Of a stretch of 43,661 bases of DNA, positions 22,381 through 31,862 are shown piece by piece. Origin of the DNA: Anaerolineales bacterium (GTDB taxonomy: Bacteria; Chloroflexota; Anaerolineae; Anaerolineales; DRMV01); the NCBI GenBank assembly GCA_026996855.1, contig JALWJZ010000066.1:1-43661 (forward strand), read 5' to 3'. Position numbers and translations under genes: made by a program. A model generated the notes under the pieces. It had not been told where the DNA came from. It did no database searches and worked only from the letters and a program-made list of their open reading frames with translations. Numbering within the stretch: the stretch's first letter is position 1; every line of letters begins with the position of its first letter.

Positions 22381-22426
22381 GAGAGGGTGTACACGAATTT
22401 CGCGAAAGATTCGTGTACACCCTCTC
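22381..22426 (+). terminator. Long 18-bp hairpin after the membrane protein gene
   Basis: GAGAGGGTGTACACGAAT (22381-22398) pairs perfectly with ATTCGTGTACACCCTCTC (22409-22426). The loop contains TTCGCGAA. It is followed by GCTGTTTTGGG, a weak U-run, so it could be a terminator, an mRNA-stabilising stem or a protein site. Confidence 0.7.
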
Positions 22427-22454
22427 GCTGTTTTGGGCTAATTATTTGCTTTCA

Positions 22455-22483
22455 TTGACAATGGCTTAAGTGTGTGTTATGTT
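22455..22483 (+). promoter_or_regulatory. Promoter of the MBL-selA pair
   Basis: Perfect TTGACA (22455-22460), 17-base spacer, TATGTT (22478-22483), 49 bases before the start codon at 22532. Confidence 0.72.
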
Positions 22484-22531
22484 GTGAAAACACGGTAAGC
22501 CTTTGGCTTTTGCCAGAAGGTGGTGGGGAAC

Positions 22532-23407
22532 ATGGTTCTGCATGAACGTATCTCGGAGCACGTCCATCTTTTCCAGAGCGAAATTTATGCGCAAGTAAAT
22601 GCCGGGGTGGTGGTCGGGCCGCAATGGGCCGTGGTCGTCGATACCCTGGCCCTTCCGCAAGAGACCCGGGCTATGCGGGAGTTCATCGCCCGGGAGCTGC
22701 AAGTGCCGGTGCGGTACGTGGTTCTGACGCACTATCACGCCGACCATGCCTGGGGGGCCTTCTTCTTCCCTGGGGCTTTGGTGCTGGCCCATTCCAAATG
22801 CCGTCAAAAACTAGCCACCGTGGGCCAGGAAGCCTTGCAACAAGTGCGCCAGGAAGAACCCGCGTACCAGCGGGTGCGCCTTATTTTGCCCCATATGACG
22901 CTGGACGAAGGGGAACTGCAAATTCGCATGGGTCCAAAACTCCTTTTGCGCCTCTTTCCCCTTCCCGGTCACACCGACGACGGCATCGGCGTGCTGGTGG
23001 AGGAAGACAGGGTCCTCTTCGCTGGCGATGCTTTCATGCCTTTACCCACCTTCACCGAAGGGGATGTAGACGACCTGGTGCGAAGCCTGAAGACCATTGC
23101 CAAGTTCCCTCTGGAAAATTTGATTCCCGGCCACGGCCCGGTGGTCCTGCGCGGGGAGATTCAGCAAGCCATCGAGGAGAATTTGCATTACATCTCCCAG
23201 GTACGAAAATACGTGCGGTATTCCGCCCGGCGGAAGTACCCCGGCGATTATCTGCGCAAGATAACCGTGGAAAAATGCGGAAAAAGCCCGGCCCTGTTGG
23301 GTGGTCTGGCGCCCCAGTTGCATCAGCGCAACATCTGGTATTTCTTCCGTAAACGTTTCGGCGAGTTCCCCAGGGTTTCCGAGGAAGAGGAATACGAAGC
23401 CCCATGA
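22532..23407 (+). CDS. MBL-fold metallohydrolase
   Basis: 291 residues of metallo-beta-lactamase fold. The zinc site is THYHADHAWG (HxHxDH), with the third His in FPLPGHTDDGIG, the bridging Asp in VLFAGDAFMP and a further His in LIPGHGPVV. These are all ligands of a dinuclear site. A C-terminal extension (about 225-291) is basic and aromatic (VRKYVRYSARRKYPGDYL). The substrate is unknown; glyoxalase-II-like or thiolesterase activity would fit. It overlaps selA by ATGA, so the two are translated together, which may link it to selenium metabolism. Confidence 0.85.
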   Translation: MVLHERISEHVHLFQSEIYAQVNAGVVVGPQWAVVVDTLALPQETRAMREFIARELQVPVRYVVLTHYHADHAWGAFFFPGALVLAHSKCRQKLATVGQEALQQVRQEEPAYQRVRLILPHMTLDEGELQIRMGPKLLLRLFPLPGHTDDGIGVLVEEDRVLFAGDAFMPLPTFTEGDVDDLVRSLKTIAKFPLENLIPGHGPVVLRGEIQQAIEENLHYISQVRKYVRYSARRKYPGDYLRKITVEKCGKSPALLGGLAPQLHQRNIWYFFRKRFGEFPRVSEEEEYEAP

Positions 23408-24762
23408 CCGCGTTGCGCGGCCTTCCCAGTGTGCATCGGCTCATCACCCATCCACAGGTGCAGCCCTGGGTAGCCCGGGTGGGCCATGCTCGTGCGGTGA
23501 AGGCGGCCCGGCAGGTGGTGACCGAGGCCCGCGACCGAGTTCGAGCAGGGCAGGCTCCGCCGCCCCTGGAGGGCTTCGTGCAGATTCTGGTGCGCCGACT
23601 GGAACGCATGGCCCGGCCTTCGCTGCGCCCGGTCATCAACGCCACGGGGGTGATTCTGCACACCAACCTGGGCCGGGCACCCTTGAGCCGGGAAGCGCTG
23701 GAGGCCATGGTGCAGGTGGCATCCGGGTATTCCAACCTGGAGTACGACCTGAACCGCGGACGACGCGGCTCTCGCCAGGACCATGTGGTCCCCTTGCTGC
23801 AAGACCTGACCGGTGCGGACGACGCCCTGGTGGTGAACAACAACGCCGCGGCGATGCTGCTGATTTTGCAGGCGCTGGCCCGGCGTCGGCGGGTACTCAT
23901 CGCCCGCAGCCAGTTGGTGGAAATCGGCGGGCGCTTCCGCATCCCCGACATCCTGGCCCAGAGCGGGGCCAAACTGGTGGAGGTGGGCACCACCAACCGG
24001 GTACACCTGGAAGACTACAGCCGGGCCCTGGCCGAACAGCCCATTGCTTTGCTCTTGTGGGTGCATCGCTCCAACTTCCGCATCGTGGGCTTCCACAGCG
24101 AGCCGGGGCTGGACGAACTGGCCCGCCTGGCCCAAGCACACGACGTGCCTCTGGTGGCCGATGTGGGTTCCGGGGCGCTGCTGGACACCCGGGCCTTCGG
24201 CCTGCCCTACGAGCCCACGGTGCCGGGGTGCCTGGCCGCCGGCGCGGACCTGGTGGCTTTCTCCGGCGACAAACTCCTGGGCGGACCGCAGGCCGGCATC
24301 GTAGTCGGGCGGAAGGCCCTGGTGGCCAAACTGCGGAAGCATCCTCTGTACCGGGCCTTGCGGCCGGACAAGTTGAGCCTGGCTGCGCTGGAAGCCACCT
24401 TGCGCATCTACGCCCGGGAGGACGCAGCCCAGGCGCTGCCCCTGTGGCGGATGGTCGCAGCGGACCCGGAGCAACTTCGCGAACGGGCCGAAGCATGGCG
24501 GGCGCGCCTGGGTGTGGGTGAGGTGCAACCTTCGGTTTCCACCATCGGCGGCGGCAGCCTGCCTGCCGCGGAACTGCCCACCTATGTATTGGCTTTGCGC
24601 CCCAGGCGGCTCAAGGCCTTCGTTGCGCGATTGCGAGCGCAAGAGCCGCCCATCCTGGCCCGGGTGGAGGACGACGCGGTTTTGTTGGACCCCCGCACCG
24701 TGTTCCCCGAACAGGAGGAGGTGCTTCTGGAAGCCTTATCCCAACTCCTTTTGGAGTTTTAG
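23404..24762 (+). CDS. selA: L-seryl-tRNA(Sec) selenium transferase
   Basis: PLP enzyme converting seryl-tRNA(Sec) to selenocysteinyl-tRNA(Sec) with selenophosphate. The 452-residue length is normal (about 460). Motifs: VINATGVILHTNLGRAPLS (76-94), NNNAAAMLL (145-153), RSQLVEIGGRFRIPDIL, VADVGSGAL and the PLP lysine K290 in FSGDKLLGGPQAG. It starts by ATGA overlap with the hydrolase. selB, selD and tRNA-Sec are not in the window, nor is any obvious in-frame UGA selenoprotein gene. The organism is therefore predicted to make selenoproteins from genes elsewhere. Confidence 0.95.
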   Translation: MTALRGLPSVHRLITHPQVQPWVARVGHARAVKAARQVVTEARDRVRAGQAPPPLEGFVQILVRRLERMARPSLRPVINATGVILHTNLGRAPLSREALEAMVQVASGYSNLEYDLNRGRRGSRQDHVVPLLQDLTGADDALVVNNNAAAMLLILQALARRRRVLIARSQLVEIGGRFRIPDILAQSGAKLVEVGTTNRVHLEDYSRALAEQPIALLLWVHRSNFRIVGFHSEPGLDELARLAQAHDVPLVADVGSGALLDTRAFGLPYEPTVPGCLAAGADLVAFSGDKLLGGPQAGIVVGRKALVAKLRKHPLYRALRPDKLSLAALEATLRIYAREDAAQALPLWRMVAADPEQLRERAEAWRARLGVGEVQPSVSTIGGGSLPAAELPTYVLALRPRRLKAFVARLRAQEPPILARVEDDAVLLDPRTVFPEQEEVLLEALSQLLLEF

Positions 24763-24777
24763 CCGCGGCGCTCAGCA

Positions 24778-24820
24778 AACAAAAAGGGAACGCCCACGCC
24801 CAATCCGAGACGTTCCCTTT
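24778..24820 (-). terminator. Terminator of the liv cluster, shared with selA
   Basis: AAAGGGAACG (24783-24792) pairs with CGTTCCCTTT (24811-24820). On the minus strand the stem ends in TTTTTGTTTG, a good U-run. In the plus direction only TTT follows, so it mainly serves livF. Confidence 0.8.
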
Positions 24821-24852
24821 GGGTTGGATTGATGAGATGATGGAAGAAAGCG

Positions 24853-25671
<819 letters not shown>

Positions 25672-25740
25672 GGTTCCACCTCACCGGATGGGATGGGGAG
25701 AAAGGGTGTGCGGCCCCGAGGACCGCACACCCCGACGCGC

Positions 25741-26946
25741 TCACGGATACGCCGCTTTGATGAAGTCCTGGGTGACCCGCTTCATCTGGCCGTTTTCGAC
25801 CACGTAGATGTGGGTGCCCTTGTTGCCCCAGTGGTCATCCGGGGTGAAGGTGATGGGATACGTCATACCGCCGGTGTCGTAGTCCTTCAGCGTTTCCAGG
25901 GCGGCCTTGATGTTGGGACCGGTCACCTCTTGGCCCTGCTCGATGACCTTCTGGATGCCCGCGACCATGATGTCCATGGTGGTCCAGCCCTGGGCGAAGT
26001 GCAGGCCTTTTTCGGCCAGGCTGGAACCTTTGCCCTTCAGGAATTCGTCCATGGCCTTGTGGGCCTCCACCGGGCTGCTGGGCGGGGTGAAGGGCTGCAC
26101 CATGTACACGCCTTCCGCGGCATCGCCGGCCAGTTCGATGAAGAGTTCGTCCGAGCACCAGTTCAGGTTGATGACGGTGAATTTATCGGAAAGGCCCTGG
26201 TCGCGGATGTTCTTCACGAACACAGCGGCCGGGCTGGATACGGTGTGGATGATGATGTACGAAGCGCCGAAGTCCTGAATCTGGGCCAGTTCCGCGGTAT
26301 AGTCCGTAGCGCCTTTGGGCATGGCCCAGGCTTTGACCTCGATGCCGTTTTGTTTGCCGAATTCCGTGGCATCGGCTACGGGGGAGCGGCCGAAGGGGCT
26401 GTCGTGATGCACGATGGCCACCTTGGGCATACCTTCGTTGCCCTTGGCCTTCCAGTCGTCCATAATCCATTGCAAGGCAATCACGGCCTGGTGGGAATAG
26501 GTGGTGCCCACCAGGAAGTTGTAGGGCGCTTCCTTGGGATTACCCAACACGTGGGAGTAAGAGGCGGACATGAAGGGAATCTGGTCCGCGGCGATGCGGG
26601 AGCGCAGGGCCTCGGTATCGCCGGTGCCCCAGCCCTGGAAAGCCACGATGCCCTGCTGCACGAACTGGGAATACAACTGTTCGGCCACATCCACCTTATA
26701 ACCGTAGTCCGACGAGAGCAGTTCGATTTGGCGTCCGTTGATGCCGCCCTTGGCATTCAGCCATTCCACGTAGGCCTTGATGCCTTCCGCGTAGGGGGTG
26801 CCCACGTCGGAAGTGGGGCCGGTCAGGTCGAAAATGGCGCCAATCTTGATGGGCCCGGCCTCCGCGGGCGCGGCTTCCTTTTTGCACCCTGCGGCCAGAG
26901 CCAGCACGAACACGGCCATCAACACCCAAAACACCTTACGCCACAT
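25741..26946 (-). CDS. Liv-type substrate-binding lipoprotein
   Basis: 401-residue type I periplasmic binding protein. The signal peptide ends in LAAGC and the Cys is the lipidation site. The mature part begins IKIGAIFDLTGPTSDVGTPY, then NAKGGINGRQIELLSSDY, both typical of LivJ/LivK/HAAT proteins, with ALRSRIAADQIPFMSASYSH further on. Family ligands are branched-chain amino acids, amides, urea or small organic acids. The nearby acyl-CoA synthetase leaves carboxylic acids open. ATG 26946 has GAGGAGG upstream on the minus strand; the frame to 27045 overlaps repeat sequence. Confidence 0.92.
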   Translation of the reverse strand: MWRKVFWVLMAVFVLALAAGCKKEAAPAEAGPIKIGAIFDLTGPTSDVGTPYAEGIKAYVEWLNAKGGINGRQIELLSSDYGYKVDVAEQLYSQFVQQGIVAFQGWGTGDTEALRSRIAADQIPFMSASYSHVLGNPKEAPYNFLVGTTYSHQAVIALQWIMDDWKAKGNEGMPKVAIVHHDSPFGRSPVADATEFGKQNGIEVKAWAMPKGATDYTAELAQIQDFGASYIIIHTVSSPAAVFVKNIRDQGLSDKFTVINLNWCSDELFIELAGDAAEGVYMVQPFTPPSSPVEAHKAMDEFLKGKGSSLAEKGLHFAQGWTTMDIMVAGIQKVIEQGQEVTGPNIKAALETLKDYDTGGMTYPITFTPDDHWGNKGTHIYVVENGQMKRVTQDFIKAAYP

Positions 26947-27042
26947 ACAGCACCTCCTCGAAGGGGAATTTGACCAACGGGAAACGGCGAACGCCTTCAT
27001 CGGATGGGACCCTCCGTTACCTTTGAACGGCGGACGACGCAC

Positions 27043-27092
27043 CAACTGCTGACAGCCGACCGCTGACGGCTGACCACTGACGGCTGACCACT
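27043..27092 (-). repeat. Degenerate heptanucleotide repeats between livM and livK
   Basis: On the minus strand, from the livM stop: AGTGGTC AGCCGTC AGTGGTC AGCCGTC AGCGGTC GGCTGTC AGCAGTT, seven 7-base units. The livM stop TAG is fused to the first unit. Confidence 0.85.
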
Positions 27093-28134
27093 AATAACTG
27101 AAGGGCCACAACTTGAAATAGTTCTTGATGTCCTGCCACAACTTGTTCAGCCCGCGCGGTTCCAGGATGAGGAACAGGATGATGATGAGACCAAAGGAAG
27201 CCTGCTGGATGTAGGGGATGGCCTCCTCCAGCCAGGGCAGGGTGTCTTTGAAGGCCATGCCCAGGTTGTTGAGCACTGCGGGCAGCAAAGTCATGAAGGC
27301 TGCGCCGTACAGGGAGCCGGCGATGGAACCCAAGCCGCCGATGATGATCATGGCCAGGTAGAGCACCGAAACCTCGATGGTGAAGCGCTCCCAGGTAACG
27401 ATGCTGCGCCAGTGGGCCAGGAGCGCACCGGCCAGTCCCACGTAGAAGGAGGACAGGCCAAAAGCCAGCAGTTTGTACTTGAACAGGTCGATGCCCATGA
27501 TTTCCGCGGCGATGTCGTGGTCCCGAATGGCCACGAAGGCCCGCCCGTAGTGGGTACGGAGCAGGTTGGCCATGGTCAGCGCGGTGAAGCCCACACAAGC
27601 CCAGATAATCCAATAGAAGCGGAAATCGCGATTCAAAGGCATGCCGAACAGGGTGGGAGGCGGTACCACCAGGGCGTGCACGCCGCCGGTCACGCTATCC
27701 CAGTGGGTGACCACCCAGATGATGATTTCCTGCGCGGCCAGGGTGGCAATGGCCAGATAAAGCCCTTTGAGGCGCAGGGAAGGGATACCGAACACCGCAC
27801 CCACCAGCGCGGTGAACAGCGGCGCAATGACCAGCGTCAAATACCAGGGCACGCCCAACTTGGCCGTGAGGATGCCCGCGGTGTAGGCACCCACGGCCAG
27901 AAAAGCACCCTGCCCCAGGCTGATCTGGCCGGTGTACCCCACCAGCAGGTTCAACCCCAACGCGCCGATGGTGGCAATACCGATTTGGTTCATGAGAAAA
28001 GTAGGATAGGTACCGGCCACGAAGGGAAAGACCAGTACAAAGGCGATGAACAGCCCCAACCGCAACTTTTCCAGGGGCTTCCGCCGCAGGGCCATATCGG
28101 CTTCGTACGTGGTGAAAAAGACGCCCGAATCCAT
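27091..28134 (-). CDS. livM: Liv-type ABC transporter permease LivM
   Basis: 347 residues with about ten TM helices. LivM marks: ALGLNLLVGYTGQISLGQGAFLAVGAYT, the GRAFVAIRDHDIAAEIMGID loop contacting the ATPases, and IIGGLGSIAGSLYGAAF. The N-terminus has about 24 soluble residues before the first helix. Translation starts at ATG 28134 with AGGAGCC upstream. The last codons run into the heptanucleotide repeats downstream. Confidence 0.94.
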   Translation of the reverse strand: MDSGVFFTTYEADMALRRKPLEKLRLGLFIAFVLVFPFVAGTYPTFLMNQIGIATIGALGLNLLVGYTGQISLGQGAFLAVGAYTAGILTAKLGVPWYLTLVIAPLFTALVGAVFGIPSLRLKGLYLAIATLAAQEIIIWVVTHWDSVTGGVHALVVPPPTLFGMPLNRDFRFYWIIWACVGFTALTMANLLRTHYGRAFVAIRDHDIAAEIMGIDLFKYKLLAFGLSSFYVGLAGALLAHWRSIVTWERFTIEVSVLYLAMIIIGGLGSIAGSLYGAAFMTLLPAVLNNLGMAFKDTLPWLEEAIPYIQQASFGLIIILFLILEPRGLNKLWQDIKNYFKLWPFSY

Positions 28135-28146
28135 GGCTCCTCCGTC

Positions 28147-28261
28147 AGGGGTCAGTGGTCAGTGAACAGTGGACAGTGGTCAGTGAACAGTAGACGGTAG
28201 TCCAGTTCATCGTTTCACGAACAGCGAACGGCCAACGGCTATCCGCTATCCGCTATCTGCT
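28147..28261. repeat. Two blocks of heptanucleotide repeats between livH and livM
   Basis: Plus strand 28147-28202: AGGGGTC AGTGGTC AGTGAAC AGTGGAC AGTGGTC AGTGAAC AGTAGAC GGTAGTC (eight units). 28220-28261: AACAGCG AACGGCC AACGGCT ATCCGCT ATCCGCT ATCTGCT (six units). They fill most of the gap. Confidence 0.88.
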
Positions 28262-28267
28262 CCCCAA

Positions 28268-29140
28268 TCACACCCGTTCGATGCGTTCCTGGCCGAAGAG
28301 GCCATAAGGTTTCACCATGAGGATGAGCACCAGCACCACGAAGGCAATCACCTGGTGCAGGCCGTGGCCCACGTAGCCGCCCACGTAACTCTCGATGAGG
28401 CCGATGATGATGCCGCCCAGGAGCGCGCCGGGAATGGAATCCAGCCCGCCCAGGATGACCACCGGAAACACCCGCAAGCCGAACCCGGCCAGTTCGGGGC
28501 CCACACCCACGATGTTGGCCACCAGCGCGCCAGCCACCGCGGCCACCATGGCCGAAATGGACCAGGCCCAGGCGAAAATCCGCCGCACACTGATGCCCAT
28601 GCTCATGGCCGCCTGCTGGTCGTCGGCCACCGCGCGCATGGCAATGCCTTCCTTGTAATAGCGGAAGAACAGGGCAAACAGCACCAACATGAGCACCGCC
28701 ACAGCGATGGCCCACAGCCGGTCCGCAGTGACCACGGCCGGGCCTAACCGAACGGGTTGAGACGGAATGAAAGGCGGCATGGCTTTGGGTTGGTTGCCCC
28801 AAATCATGCTCACAATGGCCCGCATCAGGCTGCTCAGGCCGATGGTCACCATGATGATGGAGATGATGGGCTCGCCGATAAGGGGCCGGAGCACGAATCG
28901 CTCCACCACCACGCCGATGACCACGGCCAGCGCCAGGGTCAGAACCACGCTCACCGTCCAGGGCATGCCGAACTGCACGATAAAGGCGTAAATCAGGTAC
29001 GCACCCACCATGAGAAACTCGCCCTGGGCGAAGTTGATGACGTCCGTGGCTTTGTAAATGAGCACGAACCCCAATGCAGCCAGGGCCAGAATCATGCCGT
29101 TGGTCAATCCGGCGACGGTCAGGTGGATGAAGGTTTCCAT
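28268..29140 (-). CDS. livH: Liv-type ABC transporter permease LivH
   Basis: 290 residues, about eight TM helices. LivH marks: LTNGMILALAALGFVLIYKA, INFAQGEFLMVGAYL, the ATPase-contact loop GIAMRAVADDQQAAMSMGI and VVILGGLDSIPGALLGGI. It forms the transmembrane channel with LivM. ATG 29140 has GGAGG nine bases upstream; an in-frame GTG at 29155 would include that site and is rejected. Confidence 0.95.
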   Translation of the reverse strand: METFIHLTVAGLTNGMILALAALGFVLIYKATDVINFAQGEFLMVGAYLIYAFIVQFGMPWTVSVVLTLALAVVIGVVVERFVLRPLIGEPIISIIMVTIGLSSLMRAIVSMIWGNQPKAMPPFIPSQPVRLGPAVVTADRLWAIAVAVLMLVLFALFFRYYKEGIAMRAVADDQQAAMSMGISVRRIFAWAWSISAMVAAVAGALVANIVGVGPELAGFGLRVFPVVILGGLDSIPGALLGGIIIGLIESYVGGYVGHGLHQVIAFVVLVLILMVKPYGLFGQERIERV

Positions 29141-29155
29141 CGGGCCAGCCTCCAC

Positions 29156-29204
29156 GGATAGCGGTCGGCAGTCAGCGGTCAGCGATTGGTTGAGGGTTGG
29201 TTCG
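29156..29204. repeat. Heptanucleotide repeats between livH and the Uma2 gene
   Basis: Plus strand: GGATAGC GGTCGGC AGTCAGC GGTCAGC GATTGGT TGAGGGT TGGTTCG. The block overlaps the 3' end of the Uma2 gene, encoding its last residues and stop codon. Confidence 0.78.
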
Positions 29205-29898
29205 TTGTGGATTTCCCTGCTTTTCCCTCACCCGGGGTCGGGGTTTCCTCGGCCAGCAACCAGCGCAGGTAAGCCTCGCCGCCGATTTCCCGCAACACCC
29301 GATGGGCCGGCGGCAGGGGGCGCTGCCAGAGCCACGTCACCTGCATCCAGAAACCCGGCAGCACCTTGCTTTCCAGCCGGCCTTCGTGGCCCTCGAAGAG
29401 CACCTGATACCGGCCCGGCTCGGCCAGGGTAAAGGCGGTGACCACCTTATGAGCCGGGTCCACAATCCAGTATTCGGGCACCCCGGCCCGCGCGTACTCG
29501 TGGTACTTCTCTTCGTAATCTCGCCGTACGCTTTCCGGGGAAACGATTTCCACCACCAGGTCGGCGGGACCCTCCAGATGCGTCTCGGTGAGCCGGTCCA
29601 GGTGCTCCTTTCGGACCACCATGACATCGGGCGAGCGCACCGAACGTTCCAGCCGCATGACGAAGGGCTCTGAAAAAACTTCGCCCATGTCCCGAAAGGC
29701 CACCCAGCCTTGCAGGACCGAAAGCAAAAACCGCAATAAGCGCGCGTGAAAGACGGTCACTGGCGTCATCTCAATCACCTCGCCATCCACCCATTCGGCC
29801 CATTGACCCATGGTGGCCCGGAAGAATTCCTCCAGGCTCACACGCTTCTTGGACGGGGAAGAAAGGGATGCCGGTGCGGCCACTTGGGTCATGGTCAT
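29179..29898 (-). CDS. Uma2-family (DUF820) endonuclease-like protein
   Basis: 239 residues of the PD-(D/E)XK-type Uma2 family, abundant in Chloroflexi and cyanobacteria. Core: VSLEEFFRATM..., WVDGEVIEMTPVT, then SPDVMVV (catalytic Asp), DLVVEIVSPESVRRDYEEK (Glu and Lys ligands), and YARAGVPEYWIVDP. The role is unproven; nuclease activity is inferred from the fold. The extra C-terminal tail (TTNQPSTNR) is encoded by the heptanucleotide repeat region and looks acquired. ATG 29898 has GGAAGG upstream. It follows the acyl-CoA synthetase by 14 bases. Confidence 0.85.
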   Translation of the reverse strand: MTMTQVAAPASLSSPSKKRVSLEEFFRATMGQWAEWVDGEVIEMTPVTVFHARLLRFLLSVLQGWVAFRDMGEVFSEPFVMRLERSVRSPDVMVVRKEHLDRLTETHLEGPADLVVEIVSPESVRRDYEEKYHEYARAGVPEYWIVDPAHKVVTAFTLAEPGRYQVLFEGHEGRLESKVLPGFWMQVTWLWQRPLPPAHRVLREIGGEAYLRWLLAEETPTPGEGKAGKSTTNQPSTNR

Positions 29899-29912
29899 GG
29901 GAAGCCTTCCTT

Positions 29913-31853
29913 TCAAGCGGGTACGGGTTCTTCTTCCTCCATACGCTCGATGCGCAGGTCGGTGCGGATGGTGGCGGTGGTGCCGTCCTGGTACACGATG
30001 GTGGTTTCCACCTCCACCGTGGGCGAGTCGCCGTACATGGCCTGGATGAGCCGCTTGTAGCGTTCGCGAATCAGGCGGCGCCGCACCTTACGGGTGCGGG
30101 TGAGTTCCGCGTCGTCCGCGTCCAGTTCCTTGTGCAGCAGCAGGAAGCGGCGGATGCGGGCCGCGGGCGGCAAGTCCTGGTTCACCCGACGCACATGTTC
30201 TTTGATGAGCGCATACACCTCGGGTTTTTGGGAAAGGTCGGTGTAGGTGGTGTAAGGCAGTTGCCGGTTTTCGGCCCACTTGCCCACGTTGGCGAAATCG
30301 ATGTTGATGAACGCGGTGACGAAGGGCAGGTCGCCGCCGCCGAAGACCACGGCCTCGCGAATGTAGGGACTGAACTTGAGTTTGTTCTCGATGAATTGCG
30401 GGCTGAACTTGGTGCCGTCGGCCAGGGTCATCACGTCCTTGGCCCGGTCGATGACGATGAGGTGCCCGTCTTCGTCGAAGTAGCCGGCATCGCCAGAATG
30501 CAACCAGCCCTCTTCGTCGATGGCCTCTTTGGTGGCATCGGGGTTCTTGTAGTAACCCAGCATCACCGCGGGCGAGCGCATGAGGATTTCCCCGGTGGCC
30601 TCGTCGATTTTCACCTCCGTTTCGGGGATGGGCAGGCCCACCGTCTGGAATTTGATGTCGCCGTCCCGGTGCAACACCGCGATACCGCTGATTTCCGTCT
30701 GGCCGTAGATTTGCTTCAGGTTCACACCCAGCGCGTGGAAGAAGCGGAACACATCCGGCCCCAGGGCCGCGCCGCCGGTATAGGCCCGCTTCAGGTGACG
30801 CAGGCCCAACTGGTCCTTGATTTGCTGGAAGACCAGCCAATCGGCCAGGAAATACTTGATGCGCAACCCCAGGGAAGGCTGCTTTTTGGCAAAACGGGTA
30901 TCGGCCATTTCATAGCCGATGGGCAATGCCCAGTTGAAAAACCAGCGTTTCAAAGGCGTGGTGTCTTCGATTTTCACCTGCACCTGGCTGACCAGGCTTT
31001 CCCAGATGCGGGGCGGACTGAACATGACCTGCGGGCCGATTTCCCGCAAATCGTGTTGCACGGTTTCGGGCCGCTCCGGGAAGTTGACTTTGAACCCGAT
31101 GTACAGCCCACAGGCCACGGTCATCATTTGTTCGCCAATCCAGGCCAGAGGCAGGAAGGACACGTACTCGTCGTCGGGTTCCAGCGGGTCCACGGCCATG
31201 AGGTTTTTGGCCATGCTGAGCAAATTTTTGTGGGTGAGCATGGCCAGTTTGGGCCGCGCGGTGGTGCCCGAAGTGGTGGAGAGGATGGCGATGTCTTCGG
31301 CCCGCCCCTGGGCCAGTTTTTCCTCGAACCAACCGGGGTGTTCTTTTTCGAAGGCGCGCCCGCGCTCCAGAACCTCGTGGAAACTCATCAGGTAAGGCTG
31401 ATTGTAGCCCCGCAGGCCCTTGGGATCGTAGTAAACGACCCGATGCACTTTACCTTCCAGCGAGGGCCAGATTTCCACGATTTTGTCCACCTGTTCCTGG
31501 TCTTCGGCCACGATGAAGGTGGCGTCCGCGCGGGTGGCGATGTCCTCCACTTCCGACGCGATGGAATCCTGGTAAATACCCACGGATTTGGCCCCCAGCG
31601 CCTGGGCGGCCAGTTCCGCGATGACCCATTCGGGCCGGTTCTCGCCGATGATGGCCACCGTGTCTTCGGGCTTCATCCCCAGGGTGTGCAGACCCAGGGC
31701 GAAGTGCTTGACGCCTTGGTAGAACTGTCCCCAGGTGATTTCCTGCCAAATGCCGTACAGACGCTCCCGCAAAGCCACCCGGTCCGGGTGCTTTTGGGCA
31801 TGGGCGTACAGGTATTGGGGAAGGGTTTGCGGGTGCTGCACCATGTCCACCAC
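29913..31853 (-). CDS. Long-chain acyl-CoA synthetase (AMP-binding, FAA1-type)
   Basis: 646-residue adenylate-forming enzyme that activates a carboxylic acid to its CoA thioester. The P-loop is TSGTTARPK (194-202); the usual Gly after TT is Ala. IYGQTEISG, GWLHSGDAGYFDEDGHLIVI and DRAKDVM hinge motifs are intact. Length and the GFKVNFPERPETVQHDLREI segment fit the long-chain class rather than acetyl-CoA synthetase. Initiation is GTG 31853 or 31850 (AGGAGG 31859-31864 five to eight bases away); ATG 31844 is farther. It sits inside a Liv-type transporter cluster, so it may activate the imported acid. Confidence 0.92.
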   Translation of the reverse strand: MVDMVQHPQTLPQYLYAHAQKHPDRVALRERLYGIWQEITWGQFYQGVKHFALGLHTLGMKPEDTVAIIGENRPEWVIAELAAQALGAKSVGIYQDSIASEVEDIATRADATFIVAEDQEQVDKIVEIWPSLEGKVHRVVYYDPKGLRGYNQPYLMSFHEVLERGRAFEKEHPGWFEEKLAQGRAEDIAILSTTSGTTARPKLAMLTHKNLLSMAKNLMAVDPLEPDDEYVSFLPLAWIGEQMMTVACGLYIGFKVNFPERPETVQHDLREIGPQVMFSPPRIWESLVSQVQVKIEDTTPLKRWFFNWALPIGYEMADTRFAKKQPSLGLRIKYFLADWLVFQQIKDQLGLRHLKRAYTGGAALGPDVFRFFHALGVNLKQIYGQTEISGIAVLHRDGDIKFQTVGLPIPETEVKIDEATGEILMRSPAVMLGYYKNPDATKEAIDEEGWLHSGDAGYFDEDGHLIVIDRAKDVMTLADGTKFSPQFIENKLKFSPYIREAVVFGGGDLPFVTAFINIDFANVGKWAENRQLPYTTYTDLSQKPEVYALIKEHVRRVNQDLPPAARIRRFLLLHKELDADDAELTRTRKVRRRLIRERYKRLIQAMYGDSPTVEVETTIVYQDGTTATIRTDLRIERMEEEEPVPA

Positions 31854-31862
31854 GGCTTCCTC

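Noticed and set aside
22305-24850. Selenocysteine tRNA, SECIS or selenoprotein near selA
   Set aside because: I found no tRNA-like fold and no gene with an in-frame UGA and downstream conserved extension in this stretch.
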